Below, one piece after another: positions 1-7,458 of a stretch of 64,000 nt of DNA (positions are counted from its first letter, which is position 1; each line of letters starts with the position of its first letter). This DNA is from Frisingicoccus caecimuris (lineage in GTDB: Bacteria > Bacillota > Clostridia > Lachnospirales > Lachnospiraceae). Location of the stretch: positions 248,001-312,000 of the forward strand of contig NZ_SLXA01000002.1 of assembly GCF_004340975.1 (NCBI RefSeq), read 5' to 3'. Below the pieces are notes generated by a model. It saw nothing but the letters and a program-made list of their open reading frames with translations. It made no database searches and was not told where the DNA came from. The position numbers were made by a program, and so were the translations under genes.

Positions 1-473
1 CAGGAGATTCTTTTTACGCGGTAAGGTAGTCCTGCTTTATTCGCAGCAACACGTCTTTCTGTATAATCAGAATCATCAATATCCAGAATTCCACCTTGTA
101 CATCGTGGCTGGAAGCTCCGCCAAATGTAAAGAACTTCTTCCCTTCTATTTGGAAAACCTGGCCACGTTCCAGATAGATAATCTTATCGCGAAGGATATG
201 TCTTACTTTGCCACCATGCCATTCTTCCAGATCGTATTCCTCTATCATGTCATAGTTCTCGTGATTCCCTGCCACCCAGAGAATCTGAAATGGTAACCTC
301 GACATCCAATCAAGATTATATTTCAGCGTCTTGTCATTCTTACTCCAGAGCAAACCAAAATCACCACAGATAATTACCATATCGTTTTCTGTCAGTTCAA
401 AGGGCAGTCGATTACGTTGCTTCTTAGTAAAACGTCTAAAATCTGCATGTGTATCGCCTGTAATATAAATCAT
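1..473 (-). CDS. Metallophosphoesterase (calcineurin-like), 3' end cut by window edge
   Basis: The frame is open from an ATG at 473 to the window edge, giving about 157 N-terminal residues. The binuclear-metal phosphoesterase motifs appear in order: GDTHADF near residue 6, GDFG near 38 and GNHEN near 67. The family hydrolyses phosphomono- or diesters with Mn/Fe. The compact N-terminus starting MIYITGDTH resembles the small cytosolic phosphatases often found in clostridial accessory DNA. The substrate cannot be told. It lies outside the mobile element, on the chromosomal side of the left junction. The C-terminal metal-binding His motif is beyond the window. Confidence 0.8.
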   Translation of the reverse strand, partial: MIYITGDTHADFRRFTKKQRNRLPFELTENDMVIICGDFGLLWSKNDKTLKYNLDWMSRLPFQILWVAGNHENYDMIEEYDLEEWHGGKVRHILRDKIIYLERGQVFQIEGKKFFTFGGASSHDVQGGILDIDDSDYTERRVAANKAGLPYRVKRIS

Positions 474-534
474 ATTTTACTTCACCTCTTTATCATTTTC
501 CCATTATAAAAATGACTTCCCGCAATTGATATAA

Positions 535-607
535 TATTGGTTCTAAAACAAATGTTGGGGCGGAATTAAAAATTAATTCCGCCCCAACATTTGTTTTAGA
601 ACCAATA
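535..607. repeat. Perfect 35-bp inverted repeat with 3-base loop
   Basis: Arms at 535-569 and 573-607 are exact reverse complements around the loop AAA at 570-572. The inner part is GC-rich (GGGGCGGAATTAA). No clear T-run follows on either strand, so it is not a textbook terminator. It lies about 25 nt downstream, on the minus strand, of the lysS-like tail at 632-663, so it may be the original lysS terminator displaced by the element. A palindromic unit or a hairpin RNA are alternatives. Confidence 0.85.
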
Positions 608-631
608 GCTATACCATACAAAAGGCCATTT

Positions 632-742
632 TTATTTATCAAGGCTTTTCATCGTCGGGATTTCCAGTTCACCTGATTTATAAGTCTGCATTAGCCTGTA
701 TAACCTCACTTTATCGCCATATCCAATGCTTTCTGATTTCAT
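632..742 (-). other. Short ORF ending in a lysS-like C-terminus (left junction)
   Basis: The ATG at 742 opens a 36-residue frame that ends IPTMKSLDK-stop. The intact lysS at 16758 ends FPTMKSLEK-stop. The frame also contains IGYGD, similar to IGYGID 32 residues from the LysS end, but the middle does not align convincingly. The simplest reading is that the last codons are the displaced lysS 3' end and the rest is element DNA that happens to be open. Expression as a peptide is possible but unsupported. Confidence 0.5.
639..660. repeat. Candidate left attachment site (lysS 3'-end copy)
   Basis: These 22 bases match 16765-16786, inside the 3' end of lysS, at 19 of 22 positions. The longest exact block is CTTTTCAT. 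The integrase gene and its arm-type repeats lie just inside. Site-specific insertion into a gene's 3' end typically leaves such a partial copy at the far junction. The exact crossover point cannot be fixed from one sequence. Confidence 0.6.
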
Positions 743-773
743 AACCCTACTTAAGCCTTTGCCGACCTTGTTC

Positions 774-805
774 CGATTGGCTTAACTTTTGGCTTATGTG
801 GCTTA
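774..805. repeat. Iterated GGCTTA(A/T) motifs, candidate integrase arm sites (left)
   Basis: Three closely spaced copies, TTGGCTTAA, TTGGCTTAT and GTGGCTTAA, span the end of the integrase gene. A matching set is found at the other end of the element (16674-16693). Both sets share GATTGGCTTAA. Tn916-family integrases bind short direct repeats near the ends through their N-terminal domain, so these are plausible arm-type sites. Confidence 0.55.
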
Positions 806-2077
806 AAGCGCCGGGGACGTGATGTTTTGCTGTGGGCTTTTCTTAAAATACAAATCCAACCCCGCAAACTCGTCCTTTTTCAGTTCTTTCGTAACATCAG
901 CATAGATATTCAGCGTGGTTGAAATATCGGCGTGTCCCAGCGCATCCTGAATGACCTTGATATTAACTCCGGCTTCACACATCCGGGTCGTGAATGTGTG
1001 CCGCAGGGAATGACAGCTAAAATGCGGCAGTAACACCGGCTCCGCTTCTTCCCTCAAAAGCACTTCATCATTGCAATCCCGAATAATGCGGCGGATTGCT
1101 TTATTCAAGGTACCCTGATGCTGTGTAGCGCCGAAACGGTTCACAAAGATAAAATCCGTGTAGCCGTCAATCGTCACCGCACAATGAATATCGTTCGCTT
1201 CCTGATACTCTCGTTCTTGGATAAATGCGTCCCGCACAAAGTCCAGCATCGTCACCTGCCGTGTACCGGCTTTTGTCTTGGGCGTATTCACATTGAAGTA
1301 GCAGCCCTTTTTCCCCTCGGTTTCCCGGTGGTCATAATAGACAAGCGTATGGTTTACATCAACCAGACCTTCTTCTAAATCAATATCGCACCAGCGCAGC
1401 CCGGTCACTTCCCCTACCCGCAGCCCGGTTCCTACCATCACGGCAATAATCGGATACCAATGATTATAGGTGTGATTCCTTTGAAGAAAATCCAGAAGAA
1501 GTTCCTGCTCCGGTTTCGTCAATCCTCTGCGCTTCTCCGTCTTGAAAATGTGGGATTGCTTCAATTCTTTCAGCACATTGTCAGAGGGATTGACACGAAG
1601 ATACGCATCGTCCACCGCCATATCCAACACCTGATGCAGTACGGTATGCACACTGTCAATCGTGGATACCTGCAAACCTCGTTCATCAGCCAGCGTATTG
1701 TAGAACCGTTTCGCATCCGATTTTTTCAAGGAAGATACTCTTGTCTTTCCAAAATCAGGACGCACAAACATATTATACATATACTGGTAGTTCTGAAACG
1801 TATTGTCTTTCAGTCCACGCTTCAACTGCCGCCACATATCAAACACATCGTTGACCGTCACATAGCGGGCTTCTGCCTTAATGCCGTCGCATTTATCTTT
1901 CTGGATTTCTTCTTCTTTCTCACGAAGCAATTCCAGCGTTTTGGCATAAACCCTGCGCCGTGTTCCGCTCCTGTCAGTCCAGCGATATTCATAGGTTCCG
2001 TTGGGGCGCTGTCCTTCTCCTGTCCGAAGAACGATTCTGTCTTTGTCTTTTCTTTTAGTCTGTCCTTTTCCTGCCAT
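803..2077 (-). CDS. int: Tyrosine recombinase/integrase, Tn916 Int type
   Basis: A 424-residue site-specific recombinase that would integrate and excise the element. The N-terminal arm-binding part (about 10-65) carries the Tn916-Int-like pattern LRTGEGQRPNGTYEYRW. A SAM-like core-binding domain follows (about 70-160), then the catalytic domain with R220, K267/K269, H356-x-x-R359, H382 and nucleophile Y392, all present. I chose the ATG at 2077 because AAAGGAG lies 7 nt upstream; an ATG at 2170 in the same frame lacks a ribosome site. The excisionase gene lies just upstream. The gene's 3' end overlaps the GGCTTAA repeats at the element terminus. Confidence 0.95.
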   Translation of the reverse strand: MAGKGQTKRKDKDRIVLRTGEGQRPNGTYEYRWTDRSGTRRRVYAKTLELLREKEEEIQKDKCDGIKAEARYVTVNDVFDMWRQLKRGLKDNTFQNYQYMYNMFVRPDFGKTRVSSLKKSDAKRFYNTLADERGLQVSTIDSVHTVLHQVLDMAVDDAYLRVNPSDNVLKELKQSHIFKTEKRRGLTKPEQELLLDFLQRNHTYNHWYPIIAVMVGTGLRVGEVTGLRWCDIDLEEGLVDVNHTLVYYDHRETEGKKGCYFNVNTPKTKAGTRQVTMLDFVRDAFIQEREYQEANDIHCAVTIDGYTDFIFVNRFGATQHQGTLNKAIRRIIRDCNDEVLLREEAEPVLLPHFSCHSLRHTFTTRMCEAGVNIKVIQDALGHADISTTLNIYADVTKELKKDEFAGLDLYFKKSPQQNITSPAL

Positions 2078-2233
2078 ATTCGGCTCCTTTCTGCACAAAC
2101 AGGAAAAGGCAATACCCTGATTATATTGTATCAGAGTATCGCCCCTTTGTGAAGTACCGTTTTTACCCAAAAAGTACCGTTCCGTATTTCCTGTATTTGT
2201 GCTGTAATATCTATGTCAATTCAGTTCGCATTG

Positions 2234-2434
2234 TCAGATAGAGTACATCTTTTCTGTGTATTCGTCCAGCTTCTTTCTCTTAATCAGCCGCTTGGAACCA
2301 ATCCACAAAACAAATTGGCATTGTTCATTATCTGACAACTTCCTGAGCTTATTGATACCAATGCCTGAATAAGCCGCAGCTTCTTCCAGCGTCAGATTGC
2401 TCTTTTCCCAAATAGGGATTTCTTTCATAGGCAT
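2234..2434 (-). CDS. xis: Excisionase (Xis), Tn916 family
   Basis: A 66-residue basic DNA-binding protein with a winged-helix excisionase pattern: LTLEEAAAYSGIGINKLRKL, then a stretch like WIGSKRLIKRKKLDEY. It is expected to bend the element ends and direct the integrase toward excision. A GGAGGT ribosome site precedes the ATG at 2434. It sits directly upstream of int on the same strand, the usual arrangement of this recombination module. Confidence 0.85.
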   Translation of the reverse strand: MPMKEIPIWEKSNLTLEEAAAYSGIGINKLRKLSDNEQCQFVLWIGSKRLIKRKKLDEYTEKMYSI

Positions 2435-2499
2435 TTACCTCCATCATTAAAATATGCCCGACAAGGGAATGTCAGGCGGGTGTGCGGCGCAGGCTGTCT

Positions 2500-2741
2500 C
2501 CATGTCAACCAAACCGTGTCAACCGGCAGAAAAGACTTTGAAAACAATCCGCAGGCGCTCTATGATTACTTTTTACTTTTTCTTTGATTTCTTGGTTGAC
2601 ATGGTTGTCAAAGGGGAGAAATGCCCCAAATATCAGGCTTTTCCCCGTCAACCGGCGGTATTTTCAGAATGGCAGTTCCATCTGCCGGGCTTCTTCCTCC
2701 GTGATCTCCCGAAAACCGCCCCCCGGCGGGGCTTGGTTGAC
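2500..2741. repeat. Cluster of GTCAACC motifs with a 13-bp inverted repeat
   Basis: The heptamer GTCAACC occurs at 2504-2510, 2518-2524 and 2647-2653 on the plus strand, and inverted at 2594-2600 and 2735-2741. Two copies are embedded in a perfect 13-bp inverted repeat, 2500-2512 against 2592-2604. The cluster lies in the non-coding gap between xis and the primase-helicase gene and runs into that gene's 3' end. Iterated motifs next to a replication helicase suggest a replication origin or regulator site. Neither is proven. Confidence 0.5.
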
Positions 2742-4058
2742 ACGCTCCCAGCCCTTTTGTGAACCGTATTTCTTATACCGCTTTGGGCTTTTGTAGGCTG
2801 TCCAGCCCTGTATGCTGCCGTTTGCAATGCCGGTATTCATAATCTCGCAGATTGCCCGTGTCTCCCAGTCTGCCGGGGCGTTTAGGTTCCCCAGCGCTTC
2901 CTCATAAAGCTGCTTGGAGCATACCCGCTCGCCGGTGTAGTCCTCCAGATAGGCGTAGATCATGCCCGCCTGCGTGTCCTCCTGCATAAAATCCTGCTGG
3001 TGGGCGTTCAGGTAGAGGTTCATTTCCGCACTAAATGACAGCTTGTAGTTCCCGCTGCGGTAAACCGTCATGGCTTCCGCCCACATCTGGTCGATATATG
3101 CCCTCGCCTCAGCTTCGTCGTCCAGTATGTGAACCTCCGCCCGTTCCGGGTACACCGTCACGGGGAGAAAGCGCCGGTTGCCGGTGCGGTCACGGGGCAG
3201 AAAGTCCTGCCGGTTGGTCGTCCCTCCGAACACGCATTGCCGCAGCCGGTCTGCCGGGTGTGTCTCATACGGCACTTTGTAGGTTTCTTTCTGTCGGCTT
3301 AAAAATGACTTGATTTCCTCAATGCTCTTGGCGTTGGCTGTGGCAATCATCTCCGACATCTCGATAATCCAATGACCTTGCAGCTTGCGATACACGTTTT
3401 CGTCGTCCAGCTTCTTCAAATCGTCTGAAAACCATTCGTCCCTGCCTGCCAGCAGCCGGAAAAAGGTGGATTTCCCGGCTCCCTGACCGCCGACCAGACA
3501 GAGCATGACCTCAAACTTGCTCCCCGGCCTGAATACCCGCTGGATGGCTCCCGTCAGGAACAGTTTCAGGGCTTCATAGGTGTATTCGTCCGTATCGGCT
3601 CCCAGAAAGTGATGCAGGGCGTAACGGATGCGCTCTGTGCCGTCCCATTGCAGGCTGTCCAGGTAATCCTTGATCGGGTGGTACCTGTTTTCGTTGGCAA
3701 CGATCTTGATGGCGTTCTGCACCTTTTTCTCGCTGGTAAGCCCGTAGTTTTCTTCCAGATACAAAAGCAGGTAGTTCATATCCATGTCGGTCAGCGTTTC
3801 GCTGGTGCGCTCCCAGCCCAGCGGCTTCACAATATCGACCTGCTCCGTCAAAAGGTTCAGGCGCAGCGTCCCACGAAACAGCGGGTCACGCTGGAACACC
3901 GTCAGGCAGTTTCGGATGCTGTTTTTCACGCTGCCTTTCTGCGTCCCCTCCAATGTCTCCCGGATTTCCGCCGGGGTCTGCGCCGGTTCCATTGCGTCCA
4001 TCGCCCTTTTGACCGCTTCCTGCGTTTCCGGCGGCAAGCTCTGAAATTCGCTGTTCAA
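2664..4058 (-). CDS. VapE/VirE-family SF3-like helicase (virulence-associated E)
   Basis: A 464-residue P-loop protein. The Walker A motif GGQGAGKST is at about 190-198, followed by IIEMSEM (Walker B region) and the family-typical stretch RDRTGNRRFLPV. VapE proteins are found in phage satellites and integrative elements and are thought to unwind DNA for element replication with a partner primase. Here the CHC2 zinc-finger gene lies directly upstream and overlaps it by 173 nt in another frame. The N-terminus (MNSEFQSLPPETQ) is predicted to be helical. A shorter form is possible if translation starts downstream. Confidence 0.85.
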   Translation of the reverse strand: MNSEFQSLPPETQEAVKRAMDAMEPAQTPAEIRETLEGTQKGSVKNSIRNCLTVFQRDPLFRGTLRLNLLTEQVDIVKPLGWERTSETLTDMDMNYLLLYLEENYGLTSEKKVQNAIKIVANENRYHPIKDYLDSLQWDGTERIRYALHHFLGADTDEYTYEALKLFLTGAIQRVFRPGSKFEVMLCLVGGQGAGKSTFFRLLAGRDEWFSDDLKKLDDENVYRKLQGHWIIEMSEMIATANAKSIEEIKSFLSRQKETYKVPYETHPADRLRQCVFGGTTNRQDFLPRDRTGNRRFLPVTVYPERAEVHILDDEAEARAYIDQMWAEAMTVYRSGNYKLSFSAEMNLYLNAHQQDFMQEDTQAGMIYAYLEDYTGERVCSKQLYEEALGNLNAPADWETRAICEIMNTGIANGSIQGWTAYKSPKRYKKYGSQKGWERVNQAPPGGGFREITEEEARQMELPF

Positions 4059-4635
4059 GCCGCATCACCTCCCTTCCCTGTGCGGCGACCAGCGCCGTTT
4101 TTTCTTCCATTTCTCCGTATAGCAAAATATCCAAAAGGTACTCCGTGTAGCTTATCCTCTGCAACGCTTCCACGAAAAGGGGATGCCAGACGGCATCCTG
4201 CGGCTGTGGGGCGTATGCTGTTTTCCAATGTTCCAGCAGGCGCAGATAATCGCATAGCACCCGGAAACAATACCGTTCCGTTTCCTGAAATCTCTGCTCC
4301 GCTGACTTTTGCTGGGGCGGCGGCCTGCACCGTTTCCTGTCCGGCAGGGTTTTATCGTCATAAACGATTGAAAAGTCCTCCGCAAGCCTGACCGCCGCTT
4401 CCCGTTTCCCCAGTCCATGCAGCGAAGCGGCAAAGTCGATCACGTCCCCGGAAGCCCCGCAGCCGAAGCAGTAAAAACGGCTGTCCACTTTCATGCTGGG
4501 CGTGCGGTCATTGTGGAACGGACAGCAGGCCATGCCTTTTCTCCCCACCCGGATTCCATAGAATGAAGCAGCCTGCTGGGTGGTGACAGACTGTTTCACC
4601 GCTTCAAATACAATAAACTTCCCCGGTGCAAGCAC
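3886..4635 (-). CDS. CHC2 zinc-finger (DnaG-like primase N-terminal) protein
   Basis: The N-terminal CHC2 zinc finger has C38, H41, C56 and C59 (CCPFHN and YCFGCG). This is the DNA-binding module of DnaG-type primases, but no Toprim catalytic domain follows; the VapE-like gene overlapping its 3' end may complete the function. The start is unclear. A GTG at 4635 lacks a good ribosome site, while GGGGA precedes an ATT GTA TTT GAA reading IVFEAVKQ, the usual N-terminus of relatives. The last 50 or so residues, rich in Gly and Asp, lie in the 173-nt overlap and may be little constrained. Confidence 0.75.
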   Translation of the reverse strand: MLAPGKFIVFEAVKQSVTTQQAASFYGIRVGRKGMACCPFHNDRTPSMKVDSRFYCFGCGASGDVIDFAASLHGLGKREAAVRLAEDFSIVYDDKTLPDRKRCRPPPQQKSAEQRFQETERYCFRVLCDYLRLLEHWKTAYAPQPQDAVWHPLFVEALQRISYTEYLLDILLYGEMEEKTALVAAQGREVMRLEQRISELAAGNAGSGQKGDGRNGTGADPGGNPGDIGGDAERQREKQHPKLPDGVPA

Positions 4636-4636
4636 T

Positions 4637-4732
4637 CAAACGCCACATGGGCGTTTGCCTCCTGCTCCGCAGGAGCGGGGTATTAGCCCCAACCTCGCTA
4701 CGCTCGGTGCTAGTTTGTACGCCCCAAGGGGC
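4637..4732. repeat. Three small hairpins in the mobA-primase gap, oriT or terminator candidates
   Basis: Inverted repeats: CAAACGCC/GGCGTTTG (4637-4657), CTCCTGC/GCAGGAG (4659-4675) and GCCCC/GGGGC (4721-4732). They fill the 148-nt gap between the relaxase stop and the primase start. A relaxase nic site normally lies beside its gene and next to inverted repeats, so this is the best oriT candidate in the element. No nic consensus could be recognised. Confidence 0.35.
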
Positions 4733-4783
4733 GGGGAATGTACCCACTCTCATTCAAATGCTCCCTCCAATCAATTTTCTGTT

Positions 4784-6256
4784 TTATAGCTCCATATCCC
4801 GCTTTTTCTTTTGCGGCTCCTGCGCCGGTTCCCGCCGCTGCAATACCCGGTCAACGTGGTACTGTACCCGGCGGATTTTCATCAAATCCTCCCGCAGCGG
4901 CTTGTATTGTGGAGACAGTTCGGTGTATTCCCGTTGCAGCCGGTCATACTCCTGTTTCCATGCGTTTAAGGGAACCGGCTTCCCGCCTAAGTTCTCTTTC
5001 AAAATCCTGCGGGCGGTGTAGAACAGCCGCAGGTCTGCGTCATGGGCGGTTTCAAATTTCTCCCGCTGCTTTTTCCACTTAATACTGTTCAGTTCGTCAT
5101 AGACCGGCTTTAGCCGCTTGTAGTTCTCGCCCTGCCGTATCAGTTCCTGCAATTCTTTCATCCTGGCGGATTTTGCTTTCATGCTACTGCTCAATGCGTC
5201 AAACTCTGCCCTGACCGCAGACAGGCAGCTTTCCAGCTCGTCCAGCGAAAGGATTTTGTTCTCTATCAGGTAATTGACGATTTCCGAAAATTCTTTCAGA
5301 TTTCTACCTCTGGCTTTCTGGCTGTACGCCCCGGCGTTCCTGTCCTCATAGTAGGCAATCAGCAGGTCGACAAGACTCGGCGTCTTTGGCTTGGAAAGTT
5401 CTTCCCTAACCTCCGCAATCCAGCCGAACAAAGAGTTGATTTTCTTCTTAATGTCCAGCATGAACCGGTTGGTCGCCCGAATCCAGCGGTTCAGTTCTCC
5501 CTTGTCGGTGCGGATGCCCTTTGCTTCCATCTTTCGGACAGTCGGCCCCTCATGGACGGCGGGAATCAGGTCAAGCCCCTGCCGCACATAGGAGCGGTGG
5601 TCGATACGCACGTCCAACCCCTTTTCCTCAAATCTTTCATTCACCATCCGGCACCACGCTTCCCGCCATGCTTCCAGCGTTTCCGGCCTGCCCCAGTCGG
5701 TAGTGGGAACGGCGTTGAACAGGGGCTTGCCGTCCTGATCCAGCACCGGCTTTCCATCATCGTCAAGGAGATATTCCCGGCGCTGCTTCTGTCCCCATGT
5801 GCCGTCCGGCTCGATGGGGCGCATGATCGTCATTACATGGAAATGCGGGTTGGGGATGCCGCCGTCCTCCTTGTCCGGGTCATGGATGGCAAGGTCGGCT
5901 ACCATGCCTTTGCTGACAAAGTTCCGCCGCACAAATTCCCTTGCCATCTCGATATTTTCTTCTAGCGAAAACTCATTCTGCAAGGCAATGTCAAAGCTGT
6001 ACGCAAGCTGCGCTTTCGGGTGCTTCTCCACCATCTCCACCGTGTTCCACAAGGTCGCCCGGTCTTGGTACTCCAGCGGCGCATGAGGCGGCAGGAGAAT
6101 TTCAGAACAGATCACGCCGCCCTTTCGGGTGTAGTCGTTATCTTCTCCGTAGTAATCGCTGTAAAGCCGTTCCCCGGCCCGGTAGGCTGCGGCGGCAACG
6201 GCGCTCTGCCCGGCGCTGCGTTTGATCTGATCGACAGAAAAATGATACAGCGCGAT
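4784..6256 (-). CDS. mobA: MobA/MobL-family relaxase
   Basis: A relaxase of about 490 residues that would nick oriT and pilot the strand during mobilization. The open frame includes the conserved family N-terminus ALYHFSVDQIKRSAGQS and AAYRAGERLYSDYYGED, then IPNPHFHVMTIMRP, which carries the metal-binding histidines. The C-terminal half is a long basic coiled coil (about 285-450). An ATG or GTG start is missing at the expected place: the codon before ALYHF is ATC (6256), and a CTG at 6262 has AAAAGGA at ideal spacing. The first standard start, a GTG at 6115, would delete the conserved N-terminus. The upstream gene ends at 6259, so translation is probably coupled. Confidence 0.85.
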   Translation of the reverse strand: MALYHFSVDQIKRSAGQSAVAAAAYRAGERLYSDYYGEDNDYTRKGGVICSEILLPPHAPLEYQDRATLWNTVEMVEKHPKAQLAYSFDIALQNEFSLEENIEMAREFVRRNFVSKGMVADLAIHDPDKEDGGIPNPHFHVMTIMRPIEPDGTWGQKQRREYLLDDDGKPVLDQDGKPLFNAVPTTDWGRPETLEAWREAWCRMVNERFEEKGLDVRIDHRSYVRQGLDLIPAVHEGPTVRKMEAKGIRTDKGELNRWIRATNRFMLDIKKKINSLFGWIAEVREELSKPKTPSLVDLLIAYYEDRNAGAYSQKARGRNLKEFSEIVNYLIENKILSLDELESCLSAVRAEFDALSSSMKAKSARMKELQELIRQGENYKRLKPVYDELNSIKWKKQREKFETAHDADLRLFYTARRILKENLGGKPVPLNAWKQEYDRLQREYTELSPQYKPLREDLMKIRRVQYHVDRVLQRREPAQEPQKKKRDMEL

Positions 6257-6258
6257 AG

Positions 6259-6762
6259 TCAGTCACCGTCCTTTTCGCTGGCGAGCGGCTGGCTTTGCCG
6301 CTCAACAAACAGACGCACCATGTTCTGAACCGGCTGCCACTCGGAAATGCGTTCCATCAGGGAATAAAATTCCTGCTCGGTCAGTATCTTCACTTCCGGC
6401 ATGACGCTCTCAACCGCCGCCCCACGGGTAATGAGCCGGTGGTTCCGCTGCTTGCGGGAGCCGCTTTCCAGATAGGCTTTCCGGTTTTCCAGACGGCGCA
6501 GCTTCCGCTTCTCCTGTTCCAGCCTGGCGGTGCCATCCTCGTATTCTTTTTGCAATTCTTCTAAAGATTTGTCCATGTTCTCCGTTTCGCCCCTTCGGCG
6601 GGAACGCTTGGAGAGATACTTCGGACACTCGATCACAACTGCCCGGCAGCTCTGTTTGCAGGGGTGGCGGCACTTCCGGCACAATTCATTATAAGTGACA
6701 CGGTTCCGCTCATTTAAGAAGAACGCCAGCTCCAACCGGCACTTCTTGCTCATTCTCGGCAT
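6259..6762 (-). CDS. Mobilization accessory protein: Cys-rich N-terminus joined to DUF3847-like domain
   Basis: The frame of 167 residues starts at an ATG with AAAGGAG upstream. Residues 1-60 hold a Cys cluster (CRKCRHPCKQSC) that looks like a small zinc-binding protein. From about residue 63 (ATG at 6576, itself preceded by GGAG) the sequence matches my recollection of DUF3847 proteins next to MobA/MobL relaxases: MDKSLEELQKEYEDG and RLITRGAAVES. The two parts may be separate genes in related elements and in frame here, with internal initiation still possible. The stop overlaps the presumed start of the relaxase. Confidence 0.65.
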   Translation of the reverse strand: MPRMSKKCRLELAFFLNERNRVTYNELCRKCRHPCKQSCRAVVIECPKYLSKRSRRRGETENMDKSLEELQKEYEDGTARLEQEKRKLRRLENRKAYLESGSRKQRNHRLITRGAAVESVMPEVKILTEQEFYSLMERISEWQPVQNMVRLFVERQSQPLASEKDGD

Positions 6763-6913
6763 TTTCTGGCTCCTTTCCCCGTTTCCATGCGGTGTACGCA
6801 ATTAGACAGATTTGGTGTAGTATTTCGGTATCATTTTCAAGGATTTTCCCCTCTGTATGCCCCTTAAAACAGAGCTGCAGTAGTCCAGACAGGGGAAGAT
6901 ACCGTATGCTCAT
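6710..6913 (-). CDS. Small hypothetical protein (67 aa)
   Basis: Its ATG overlaps the stop of the upstream HTH gene as ATGA, typical of coupled genes, and it overlaps the next gene's start by about 53 nt. The sequence (KILENDTEILHQICLIAYTAWK) could form an amphipathic helix. I recognise no domain. Support comes from position and coupling only; the last third may simply overlap the following gene. Confidence 0.4.
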   Translation of the reverse strand: MSIRYLPLSGLLQLCFKGHTEGKILENDTEILHQICLIAYTAWKRGKEPENAENEQEVPVGAGVLLK

Positions 6914-7134
6914 TTGTTGTCTTTCGGTAGCGTTTCAGTACCCTTTTCCATCCAGTCAAAAAACGCTTTCTTGCTTACCTTGATAAGCCTGCCGCTCCGA
7001 AACGCTGGAAATCCGGGCGTATGAACCAGCTCGTAGGCGCTCACTCTGGAAATTCCCATAATGCGCCGGATGTCCGCCACGTCCAGAACCAGCGGCAGAT
7101 TGTCATAGTTGTTCAGTCTCTTGTTATCGCTCAT
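6910..7134 (-). CDS. Helix-turn-helix DNA-binding protein (excisionase/MerR-like)
   Basis: A 74-residue protein with a winged-helix or AlpA-like motif, VLDVADIRRIMGISRVSAYE, then GRLIKVSKKAFFDWME. I chose the ATG at 7134 because GGGAGGAAC lies directly upstream; the longer frame to 7290 is in promoter DNA. It is the first gene of the mobilization operon and divergent from the plus-strand gene at 7459. It could therefore control both directions through the repeats at 7309-7378. Confidence 0.75.
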   Translation of the reverse strand: MSDNKRLNNYDNLPLVLDVADIRRIMGISRVSAYELVHTPGFPAFRSGRLIKVSKKAFFDWMEKGTETLPKDNK

Positions 7135-7308
7135 TTTGTTCCTCCCATACTTAAAAATCAGTGTTTCTGCTTCCTGTTGCCGTTCTATCCAAAAGCCGTT
7201 ATCCTTAAAAGCCACACTTCTGCGGCGCCCCATTCCTGCGGCGTATCCCTGCATTGGTGCGCTAGATGCGTCACTTCTCCTGCCGGTCATATCCCTTTTG
7301 GACGGTCA

Positions 7309-7400
7309 TTCACTTGTCAAGGTACCGCTTGGCACTAAATTACCATGTGCAATTATCATAGCGACCTTCACTTGACAAATCAATACTTCTGCGATACCAT
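7309..7400 (+). promoter_or_regulatory. Divergent control region: TTCACTTGWCAA repeats and a sigma-A promoter
   Basis: The 12-mer TTCACTTG(T/A)CAA occurs at 7309-7320 and 7367-7378, 58 bp apart. The second copy contains the -35 box TTGACA (7372-7377), followed after 17 nt by TACCAT (7395-7400), a fair promoter for the plus-strand gene at 7459. The rest of the 7135-7458 gap shows nothing else clear. The repeats are plausible operator sites for the adjacent HTH protein. Confidence 0.5.
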
Positions 7401-7458
7401 ATGTGTAACAGATTAACCTTGATTATAAAATTACCATAAGCAAAGGCAGGGAAACAGG

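Noticed and set aside
535-607. Classical Rho-independent terminator
   Set aside because: The stem is perfect but no T-run follows on either strand, so I list it as a palindrome of unknown role.
1460-2152. 230-codon plus-strand open frame opposite the integrase gene
   Set aside because: It is antisense to a clear recombinase, has no domain pattern and reads as low-complexity Phe/Leu/His/Ile-rich sequence.
3609-4391. 260-codon plus-strand frame opposite the helicase and primase genes
   Set aside because: Antisense to two genes with intact motifs; no ribosome site or recognisable domain.
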